Shown piece by piece: positions 47,601 through 55,200 of a DNA stretch of 64,000 nt (the stretch's first letter is position 1; every line of letters starts with the position of its first letter). Position numbers and translations under genes: made by a program. The notes beneath the pieces were generated by a model. The model saw nothing but the letters and a program-made list of their open reading frames with translations, was not told where the DNA came from and did not search any database. Source of the stretch: Microcoleus sp. AS-A8. Lineage in GTDB: Bacteria > Cyanobacteriota > Cyanobacteriia > Cyanobacteriales > Coleofasciculaceae. The stretch lies in the NCBI GenBank assembly GCA_039962225.1, contig JAMPKV010000013.1, positions 62,001-126,000 on the forward strand, in the 5' to 3' direction.

Positions 47601-47957
47601 CTCTCCGAGATGACACCAGGGGAAAAGAATTTTGCCTTGCGGGTGGAGCATTTGCTCAATAAGATTGAAGCGCCAGAATATCGCCAAGTCAATATTGAGG
47701 CGTTGATGGAACTGGCGGCGATCGCAGAACGCAATCCGGAGTTACAAGTGGAAGAGTATATTGTGTTCGATGTTCTCATCGGTCATGCTGTACGCTTGGC
47801 CTGGTTGGAGCGATTTCCCGAAAAAGCAGATCGATATGATGAGTATAAGGCGGCGGCTTGGCGTGCCTTTTACGATACCTCACCCACTGAGTGTGCAGGT
47901 CATATCCTGAAGGCGTTCCGTTTCTTAACTCAGGTGGGACAGGCGACGGCTGTTTAG
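44655..47957 (+). CDS. GH15/phosphorylase-kinase alpha/beta-like protein
   Basis: An 1100-residue protein of the glycoside hydrolase 15-related family, which includes eukaryotic phosphorylase kinase regulatory subunits. The N-terminal (alpha/alpha)6 part has GDYTDAWVRDNVYSILAVWG, DDQWGHLQLDATSLFLLML and YGIWERGNKVNHGNPELNAS. The C-terminal part holds phosphorylase-kinase-like helical blocks such as FDTGFGGPGPRVTVADLLNE and ALMELAAIAERNPELQVEEY. It may act on or bind a storage glucan; the substrate is unknown. At about residues 581-605, MENRHRGREGENLSISHPKS interrupts the domain and derives from intergenic-type repeats. ATG with AAAGGG upstream; single gene. Confidence 0.88.
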   Translation: MSIIASQLPARLDYYYHQIKAVILKRQNPMTGLLPASTAINAHGDYTDAWVRDNVYSILAVWGLALAYRKLDADGGRTFELEHNVVKLMRGLLFCMMRQAHKVEQFKETQSLMDALHAKYNTSTGDVVVGDDQWGHLQLDATSLFLLMLAQMTASGLYIIYTIDEVSFVQNLVYYIGRAYRTPDYGIWERGNKVNHGNPELNASSVGMAKAALEAINGLDLFGVRGSAASVIHVLPDEMARSRITLEYLLPRESGSKETDAALLSVIGFPAFAIEDAELIERTKNDIVKKLEGRYGCKRFLRDGHQTVLEDTTRLHYDPWELQKFEHIECEWPLFFSYLVLDGLFRGDTEQVQNYQARLESLLVERDGLKLLPELYYVPQENIEAERQSPRSQRRLPNENVPLVWAQSLYYLGQMLSEGLIAPGDIDPLGRHLCIGRHQDPVVQIALLAEDEDLQTQLATYGIATQTPKQVEPMQVRQAIELSTVYAQMGHCDALSLTGRPVRRLRSLTTSRIFRIGQETIVFLPAFLDQQQFYLTLDYHFLVDQIKSELAYIQRHWSELGRPTMTLLLTHTMWETSREAMENRHRGREGENLSISHPKSQDSPLLELIQQLKEGWCEGVRVKLGRLNQLLLTAGIERIDFLQEFEFTQSAVKDAIPRQYYLTSRPGQHGPLGHTQEFLLECETNLGLLLDSLRESDNLYEQIELLRTLKRLRGLDFDTGFGGPGPRVTVADLLNEVYLKAGTESVSPYWAVVRQAAGLLNKADISLSDAVTEMLVRGKQITVGRAYSEASLIKNPMSHLELQAKIDEFCREDIRDRVLTQEILIYLGTIIKAEPSLLKGLLTLRVGYLILLLTSELAAEVGVTQDEAYERLMHLSPFEIKMRLRSCIAGYEGMNQKLRQQESLHVKRLDREINWGVLSGEREETEETPTVGSWVRKRQLDGAAGRVPKNFYPSVWLVMKHCRGLVIGDKLERRNRLDSAPILSEMTPGEKNFALRVEHLLNKIEAPEYRQVNIEALMELAAIAERNPELQVEEYIVFDVLIGHAVRLAWLERFPEKADRYDEYKAAAWRAFYDTSPTECAGHILKAFRFLTQVGQATAV
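46401..46463 (+). repeat. In-frame repeat insertion in the GH15-like gene
   Basis: The phrase AGGCACAGAGGCAGAGAAGG is the reverse complement of the CTCTGTGCCTCTGTGGTT type seen in the intergenic element at 20940-20980. It is followed by ATCCAAAATCCC heptamer-like sequence. It encodes a polar segment with no counterpart expected in the family and keeps the frame. Confidence 0.65.
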
Positions 47958-48094
47958 AGCAAAAACGGGGATTAGGGAAAAGAGCGATCGCACTTCCAGG
48001 ATGAGGCAGATTACCATAGAACTAATCCCCGTGATTCGGGAAGAGATTGCCAAGCATCAAGGCAAATTCAATTAATCCAACATCCAAAATCGAT

Positions 48095-48469
48095 ATGTCT
48101 CATTTCACAACCATTAAAGTTCAAATCAAAAATGGCGAGATGCTGCATCAGGCATTGGAAGAATTGGGATACAAGGTAGAGTGCAACAAAAAAGTCAGGG
48201 GATACCTCGGAGACACCGCCAAAGCTGAATATGTGATCCGGCAGGATAATGGGTATGATTTGGGCTTTCGTCACGATGGTGAAACTTATGAATTAGTGGC
48301 GGATTTCTGGGGCGCGAGAATTGATCAGAAAGGGTTTATTAACTCGTTGATGCAAAAGTACGCCCACAAAACTCTAATGGCATCCGTGCAAGAGCAAGGG
48401 TTTAATGTGGAGCAGGAAGAAACCCTGGAAGATGGCACAGTGCGAGTCGTTGTGGGACGGTGGGTGTAG
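48095..48469 (+). CDS. ycf35: Ycf35 (DUF1257) protein
   Basis: A 124-residue protein conserved in cyanobacteria and in some plastids as Ycf35. It starts MSHFTTIKVQIKNGEMLHQA and ends with TVRVVVGRW. The blocks YVIRQDNGYDLGFRHDGETY and FINSLMQKYAHKTLMASVQE are family hallmarks. Function is unknown. The ATG at 48095 is the family start; a longer in-frame ORF from 48047 is rejected. It lies 137 bases after the GH15-like gene on the same strand. Confidence 0.93.
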   Translation: MSHFTTIKVQIKNGEMLHQALEELGYKVECNKKVRGYLGDTAKAEYVIRQDNGYDLGFRHDGETYELVADFWGARIDQKGFINSLMQKYAHKTLMASVQEQGFNVEQEETLEDGTVRVVVGRWV

Positions 48470-48611
48470 TTCGCTGTCGTCGATGCTGACATGTGCTGAT
48501 ATTTAGGGGGTGAGGGAGTCACCTCACTCTCCAATATCGAAAATTCTTATTTTGATGGTAGGGTACGTTAAATAATATCTAGAGACTCATCTTTTCGGCG
48601 TGACATGATAG

Positions 48612-50222
48612 TTAGGGGTCTAACGAGCGTGAATTAACCTCTAATTTTAAAGCTGAGGTAGAGGCAACCGCCACGCGATCGCGTCCCAATTTTTTCGCCT
48701 GATATAAAGCCGTATCGGCTGCCTGGATGATGGCTTCACCCGTCAAACCTTCCGCTGGAAAGCACGCCACTCCCAGCGAAATTGTAATTCTATTAAGGAG
48801 TTGATCTCGATACTCCACCTGAAGTTGCTTCACTCCTTGTCGCAGTTGCTCAGCTCGATGCCGACTATCGGCTAAAGAGGCATCTGGCAAAATCAGAAGT
48901 AATTCCTCACCTCCATAGCGGCAAGCAATATCTGAACTGCGGATATTGATTTGCAAAAAACTCGCCAATTCTCGCAAAACTTTATCTCCCGCCTCATGCC
49001 CAAATGTGTCGTTAAATTGCTTAAAGTGGTCAATATCAATCATAATTACACCCACAGGTTGCCCCTGACGCTGAGCGCGGAAAATCTCCCGTTTCAGGGA
49101 TTCTTCCATGTAACGTCGATTGAATAAACCCGTCAGGGGGTCGTGAATGCTCTCATGTTTTAAAGTCTCCCGGAGTTTTAAATTACTGATAGCCAGACTT
49201 AGGTGTTCCGCCACCGTCACCGCTAATTTTTGTTTCGTATCAGTTAAGTGCCCTTGTTTGAGTGAACTTAAATAGAGTAGACCCAACACTTTTCCCTCTG
49301 CCATCATCGGCACACATAGGGATTCAGCCGGAGCAGGATCAGCCAGAATATGTTGGCACCGTAATTGAGAATGAGTATGCTGCACAAAACGAGAGCGACG
49401 CCGTCGTAGTGCCCAACATTCCTTCAAAGAGAATGCAATTTGACTCTTGAGCGCGAGTCCCCAAGTTGCTACCGCCTCTAACTGATTTTGGGTTGAATCC
49501 AGCAAAAATACACCGCCCGAACTACCGAGAAAGATCGGCTGTACTAGCGTGGCTAGGGCACTGTAGGCATCTTCAAGCGTCACGCAGGTTTGCAAAAAAT
49601 CACTCATTTTGGCCAACCGCGCCATTTCTTGATTGCGCTGTTCCAGTTCGTCTACCCAGCGGACGAGCTTCTCGTTAGCTTGTTGCAGTTCGGTTTCACT
49701 CCGGCGCAGTGCGGCTTCGGCTCGCTTGCGATCAATCAATTCCTCTCTTAAGAGTGCATTTGATTCACACAGTTGAACGGTTCTCTCCAGCACTCGTTTT
49801 CCTAATTCTTCATGAGATTGACGTAGAGCCTCCTGTAAAATTTTGCGTTCTGTAATGTCACGGCAGCTATAAAGTCGGGTTCCCCCCTGAATTTTTACAC
49901 GTTTCACATTAATCAGGATCGTGTGGATTCTGCCAGCTTTATCCCTAATCGTCCATTCAAGATTGCAGATTTCTCTGGAGTGCTTGAATGTATCAAGCTC
50001 ACAAAAGTCATTTCCTAACAGGTTGGCAATATTCCCCAATTCTTGAGCTTCTTGGGAAGAATAGCCAAAAATACATTCTATATTCGGGCAAATATAAGTA
50101 AATGCTCCAGTCTCATCCGTAATTAAAACCGTATCAGAAAGATTGCTCAGGATAAGTCGGAGGAGTTTCTCGGATTCCCGTAGCTTGGCTTCAAATTGGC
50201 AAGATTTTGCCTGAATACTCAT
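48612..50222 (-). CDS. Diguanylate cyclase: PAS-coiled coil-GAF-GGDEF
   Basis: A 536-residue soluble c-di-GMP synthase. A PAS domain covers about residues 18-128 (LSDTVLITDETGAFTYICPN). A coiled coil follows at 128-205, then a GAF domain at about 205-345 (SSGGVFLLDSTQNQ, GLLYLSSLK). The GGDEF domain, at about 360-520, has DPLTGLFNRRYMEES, IDIDHFKQFNDTFGHEAGD and an active site GGEEL. An inhibitory I-site RSSD sits five residues before GGEEL, so product feedback is expected. No EAL domain. The signal for PAS/GAF is unknown; c-di-GMP commonly controls motility and biofilm, which fits the taxis cluster in the window. ATG start, weak ribosome site. Confidence 0.93.
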   Translation of the reverse strand: MSIQAKSCQFEAKLRESEKLLRLILSNLSDTVLITDETGAFTYICPNIECIFGYSSQEAQELGNIANLLGNDFCELDTFKHSREICNLEWTIRDKAGRIHTILINVKRVKIQGGTRLYSCRDITERKILQEALRQSHEELGKRVLERTVQLCESNALLREELIDRKRAEAALRRSETELQQANEKLVRWVDELEQRNQEMARLAKMSDFLQTCVTLEDAYSALATLVQPIFLGSSGGVFLLDSTQNQLEAVATWGLALKSQIAFSLKECWALRRRRSRFVQHTHSQLRCQHILADPAPAESLCVPMMAEGKVLGLLYLSSLKQGHLTDTKQKLAVTVAEHLSLAISNLKLRETLKHESIHDPLTGLFNRRYMEESLKREIFRAQRQGQPVGVIMIDIDHFKQFNDTFGHEAGDKVLRELASFLQINIRSSDIACRYGGEELLLILPDASLADSRHRAEQLRQGVKQLQVEYRDQLLNRITISLGVACFPAEGLTGEAIIQAADTALYQAKKLGRDRVAVASTSALKLEVNSRSLDP

Positions 50223-50362
50223 CAGTTAAGGTTTTTTAGAAGAGCTTGATCTTGATGATAGGTGCAGCTCAGTATATTTTCCAACTCAATTATTTGGTAA
50301 ATCTTAAATCTTTTCTAACGTTTTTTGTAGGCATGTTGAAAAGCTAATAATCAGGTGCAAAA

Positions 50363-50402
50363 ATAAAACATCCCCCTCGAAATTCATTTCTGATGAGGGG
50401 GA
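50363..50402 (-). terminator. Rho-independent terminator after the 118-residue hypothetical
   Basis: On the minus strand an 8-bp stem (TCCCCCTC at 50395-50402 read from the minus strand, with GAGGGGGA at 50371-50378) is followed by TGTTTTATTTTT. It lies about 100 bases after the stop of the gene at 50501-50857. Confidence 0.8.
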
Positions 50403-50500
50403 ATGAATCCTGATTGCATTCAACTCAACGTCTATTACTCAATTGAAGTTCTTACACTTTTGTCAAAATTGCTTAGCAGAGTGTAAGACTTGATCAGCCC

Positions 50501-50857
50501 TTAGCCGAACCAGTGGGAAGGCATAGAGCAAGAATCAACTTCTTCAGTTGCGGTTCGACTGATACATTCAGATTTTTGTTGAATGATATAAGCGATTTCT
50601 TGGCGAAGTAGATTTTGAATATGTATCTTCTCCTCTGGAGAAAGTTGCAAACGCTCAGAATCACTGGATGCTTCTCCAGGGTGTTCTTCAGTCGGATGCC
50701 AATTTGATAACTGACTCAGGACACGAGTGAGTAAGTTACGCCGGAATTCCCAATCATTCAATGCTTTTTGATAGGGATAATCCGGATACGTCTCTAATAC
50801 TTGATCAAGAATTTCATTAATCCTCGACAACATTAAATCATCAATTGTTTTTTCCAT
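50501..50857 (-). CDS. Hypothetical helical protein
   Basis: A 118-residue acidic, helix-rich protein of no recognised family. The N-terminal half (DLMLSRINEILDQVLETYPD, then YQKALNDWEFRRNLLTRVLS) and the C-terminal helix (SPEEKIHIQNLLRQEIAYII) are separated by a disordered EEHPGEASSDSE stretch. No membrane segment or signal. The ATG has GGAGT five bases upstream, and an intrinsic terminator follows, so expression as a single-gene unit is well supported. Function unknown. Confidence 0.75.
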   Translation of the reverse strand: MEKTIDDLMLSRINEILDQVLETYPDYPYQKALNDWEFRRNLLTRVLSQLSNWHPTEEHPGEASSDSERLQLSPEEKIHIQNLLRQEIAYIIQQKSECISRTATEEVDSCSMPSHWFG

Positions 50858-51466
50858 TGTTGACTCCGTTTATAAAAAATGTGAATCCTTGAAAATCCAG
50901 GAATTTTTTTTAGGTTAATAAATAGCCTTAAAAAACTAAAAGGCAGGCTCAAGTCCTGCAATCTTTTGGTTAATTAAGTCCCAGAGCTAAAGACCCTTGA
51001 CTCACTGATTTTTTCAAAGATTGTAAAGGTTTTTTAAGGTTTACTTTATCTACATTAATTATCTCTTACGGAGAAACTCTACCTTGATAAATTTACAAAT
51101 TTTTAAACTAAAAATAATGATTACACTGGCAAATAAATGGCATTCAATCCCTCAGGTAAGACGAATGACACTGACATAAGGGGCGATCGCAAAACTCTCT
51201 CTCCCAGCCAGGGCTAGAACCGTTGCTACGTTGGCACCCACAGCTGAGGAACATCAAAACTGATCAAGACTGGCTCGTCAAGCGTTACTCAGGTGCAGGT
51301 ATGGCACTGGTTGCCGAGACAAGATTGGGGAACGGCATCGGGGTTGGATTTGGGTCGAGTCAGAACTAGGAGGAGGAACTACTGGCGCAGTAAGATTAAG
51401 ATTAACGAACCCATCTCCAAAAACTGCATCCGGCGAGTGAATAATTTTCGACCCATTCAAAAGCTC
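50858..51466. other. Intergenic region before the thermonuclease gene
   Basis: No gene recognised in 609 bases; the AT-rich part at 50870-51130 is likely promoter DNA for the divergent hypothetical. An in-frame extension of the next gene back to 51293 has no signal-peptide logic and is probably untranslated. Confidence 0.55.
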
Positions 51467-52042
51467 ATGTTTTTTCGATTGATACCCAAATCTTTTCTAT
51501 GGCTGAGTGCCACTATCCTAATTATTACTTTAGGAGGATGCGAATCACTTCAAAGCCTATTTGGAGGAGGTGGCTATACCGTAAAACGAGTGTCTGATGG
51601 AGACACAATCACCGTTACCGACCCCTCTGGCAAAAATATTAGCGTGCGTTTCGCTTGTGTGGATGCACCGGAAGTTCCTCATAAGGTAGAGGAGAGAAAA
51701 AGCAGAAAATTGGTGGATAAGACCCAATTTAAGTGGGGGGAAAAAGCCCAGCAGCGAGTGCAACAATTGGTCAAGCAAAGCGGTGATCGTGTTAAATTGA
51801 CTGTCACTGATACAGATCAATATGGACGTAAAATCAGTGAAGTTCGTCTCACCGATGGCACTTTTATTCAGCAGGTTTTGGTAACTGAAGGACTCGCGCA
51901 AGTTTATCGACCCTACTTAAAAAACTGTCCCAGTGCAGCCCTTGTAGAGGCGGCAGAAGCAGATGCCAAGAAGCGGCGTGTGGGAGTTTGGGGTGATAAA
52001 AAATATACCTCGGCTTGGGAGTGGCGACGGAGCAATAAATAA
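51467..52042 (+). CDS. Thermonuclease-like (SNase) lipoprotein
   Basis: A 191-residue nuclease with a lipoprotein signal: SFLWLSATILIITLGGC, lipobox Cys at about residue 29. The OB-fold nuclease domain has GYTVKRVSDGDTITV and VRFACVDAPEVP, covering the Asp, Arg and Glu equivalents of staphylococcal nuclease D21, R35 and E43. The second catalytic Arg is in TDQYGRKISEV. The end, RRVGVWGDK, fits the family. A Ca-dependent DNA/RNA endonuclease anchored at the membrane or cell surface is predicted. ATG 51467 is chosen because it places the signal peptide at the N-terminus; the ribosome site is weak. Confidence 0.88.
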   Translation: MFFRLIPKSFLWLSATILIITLGGCESLQSLFGGGGYTVKRVSDGDTITVTDPSGKNISVRFACVDAPEVPHKVEERKSRKLVDKTQFKWGEKAQQRVQQLVKQSGDRVKLTVTDTDQYGRKISEVRLTDGTFIQQVLVTEGLAQVYRPYLKNCPSAALVEAAEADAKKRRVGVWGDKKYTSAWEWRRSNK

Positions 52043-52164
52043 TACCTAATCCGTTTTGATAACCCCCTTATTCCCAAAGGAAGGGCCGGAGTTCATACGC
52101 GGATGGGGAAGAGGTTGTTTAGACGCTTAAAAAAGGGGAGTACAAGTCGCATTGGGTATAAGCA

Positions 52165-52190
52165 GTTGCAGGTTGAAGGTTGAAAGTTAG
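52165..52190. repeat. GTTGAAG-type heptamer repeat
   Basis: CAGGTTGAAGGTTGAAAGTTAG repeats the motif seen at 14076-14350 and 18860-18895. It lies 70 bases downstream of the kinase-cyclase stop on the opposite strand. Confidence 0.7.
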
Positions 52191-52259
52191 AAAATTTAAA
52201 ATTTTAACGTTCAGCCTGACAACTTGGCGCGATTGAGACTCATAGGACATCAGCATGTA

Positions 52260-55200
52260 TTAATCGTTGATTTGACAGCGTTGCCAATAAATTTGAGCTA
52301 CCTTATCCATTGGGTTTAGACGTAAACACTCAGAAAAAAGTTTTTCGGCTGCTCTCCAGTCTTGGGAGGTATAGTGAAACAAGGCTTCTTTAAATAGCTC
52401 TAGAGTTGCTAACTTACCTTCTTTGATTTCAGGTAAATCTGCATCAAAGACTTCATACACTGTCACTAACTCAGATTTTCCCTTAACTTTTACTTGGTCT
52501 ATCCGGCGAATTTTATAGTCAAGTGGATTGCTCAAACGCGAAAAAGTTTGGTGAGTAATTAATAACGGTATGCCATAATTTTTCGTCAGGCTTTCCACAC
52601 GGGAGGCTAGGTTTACCGCATCACTAATGACTGTACCATCCATCCGATTGGAGCCACCCACAGTTCCCAACATTAAAGAACCTGTATTGATGCCAATCCC
52701 AATTTGAATCGAGCCATAATCCCATTTCATCCGGTTTTGATTATATTCACTGAGGCGATGCAGCATGGCAATTCCCGCTTTGAGGGCATTATCAGCCGCA
52801 CCACTAAACAGTGCCATAATTGCATCTCCAATGTATTTATCAATAAACCCTTGATTTTCACGAATTGCGGGTTCCATACGAGACAAATAACTATTAATAA
52901 ATTTAAAATTCTCTTGAGGAGTCATACTTTCCGATAGGGTAGTGAAGTCACGAATATCGGAGAATAGGACTGACATTTCTTGCTGAATTTGGTCGCCCAG
53001 TTGCACATCAACAATACTTTCTTTTTCCAGGAATTGTAAAAATTGACGAGGAACAAAGCGCTCGTAAGCTGTATTGAGTTCTGCCATGTTACTGTAGAGA
53101 CGGGCATTTTCAATGGAAATTGCTGCTTGAGCCGACAGCATACTTAAAATCTCTATTCGCTCCGGGGTAAAAGCACCTGTGGTCAGATTATTTTCTAGAC
53201 AAACAATGCCACTGAGCTTCCCCTGATTAAGCAAGGGCGTACAGAGAACTGACTTGGATTGATGAGTTTGGATATAGGAATCATTAATAAATTGACCCTC
53301 ACGGGTAGCATCATTTAAGACAACGCTTTCTTGAGTTCGGGCAACATAATTAATTAGAGTGGACGAAAGGAGAGGTGTCTGATTATATCCTTCTACTGAT
53401 TCAATGGGGATTGATTGCAACACGGTAATTTCTTCAGAATCTATCTCTCCAGAAGCTTCAATCCGCAGTTGACCCTTGGTTTCTAAAATCAGAAAACCCT
53501 TTTGTGCTCCTGCATTTTCAATCAGAATTTTCATCAAGCTTTCCAGCAACTTATCCAATACAATTTCACATGAAATCGCTTGTGTCGCTTTCATCACTGT
53601 GGCTAAATCCAGTGCCTCACCCGAACTGGGATTAGTCGATATTGAGATAGATCTACCATTTTGAATTCCGGATTTTGTTGCCGCCAGTAACTGAGGATAA
53701 TTTTCCTCCAAATCCATGACCTTGCGAGTAGCTCCCCATTTAAGATAGGAATAACGTGCCTCCTGTATATAGGCTTTGCTAATCAAGTCTTTGTTTTTGG
53801 ATAGATAAAACTTGGCAGCTAGTTCATAAGCCAAGGCTTTTTCTTGGATATAGCCATTTTCGTTGGCTCCTGCTATGGAGTAATCATACCATTCTATTGC
53901 TTTAGCCTCTTGGCCTAGAACCCTACAGCGTTCTGCCTCCACCAGGTAAAATTTATGCAGGAAATTGGCTGGAGAATAATGCGCCCATTTCTTCATTTTT
54001 TTCTGGTTAGCTCTCACTTTCCGTAAGATGCGCTTTTGTACAGACGTTTTGCTGGAAGGATAAATAGCCAACAGCGCCAAAGAATCGTAAAAATGGAAAA
54101 GAGGAACTGTTACCACTCCTAAGCCACCATCCAAATATCTTTCGGTTATGGCAGCATTTTTTACAGCTTCTTGGTATTCGGTAAATAGATAGCAAAGAAC
54201 GAGTTTGTTGAAATATAAGATAAAAATTGCTGTTCTATCATTCGCTTCTTGATGAAGAGGCAGCATTTTTTCTTCATCATAGGCTTCGCCGATTAAACGG
54301 CACTGATGTTCAGTCCGGCCTAGTAAGGTAAGGACTGTCTGTCGCCATATTTTCAGCAAATAGAGTGTTGTTTCTTGCTTAAGTTGAGCGACAACCTGGC
54401 TATAGATTGCCATCTCTTGTTCAAGCCCACTTAGTTCCTTTCCGATAAAATAGCCATGATAAACGTAAGCATTGATCGATAAAGCTGCAAACTCTAAATC
54501 TCCGGTTTCTATTCCACTTTCATAGGAATCCATCAAAGCGGGTAAGGTTTCCCCAAGATGCTCTTTCCAGTGTCTAATCAGGTTATTAACGACTAAGAAA
54601 GTTTTTGCCTTGATCTTTTTGGCATTGAACTTATCAAGCAAGCTGAGCGCAAGTTTGCCCAATTGATAGCCGGAATCAATGTCTCCTACCACTCCGCTGA
54701 GAATTGAACCGTAAGTGGCATAAGCAAAGGCAGACTCTGAAGTATTGCCATGTTTGACCGACAAGTTTACCCCTTTAAAGACAAGCAGTGGCATCAATTC
54801 AGGAACGGCTAAATAGGCAGCAGAACCTACACTCGACATAAGCCGCATAGCTGCCAACACAAGTGGATCGGTCATTTCCGGCAGGTCTATTAAGTTTTCA
54901 ATTTGTTTCCATAATAAAGTTAATTTCGTTTTAATAAGACTGAGTATGATATTCGATGTTGTAGGTTTTTGCGGAAACTGCAATCCCAAAAAACAAAGGA
55001 TTTCTATCCCAGTATTTATAGCTTCTAATAATCGATTTTGTGCTATAAAAGATTGGATTTTAATTTCATAAATTTTAACTTTGTCTAGCAGTGTTGTAGC
55101 GTGCTGAAGCACCACTTCAGCTAATCTTTCCATTAGCTCAAAGTTAGTGCTGAGGTACGCGGCTTCTGCTGCTTCTACATAAAGTTCGAGTGTCAGGTTA

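Noticed and set aside
48001..48075. 24-codon ORF between the GH15-like gene and ycf35
   Set aside because: Sequence looks plausible, but it has no ribosome site and is too short to support without conservation data.
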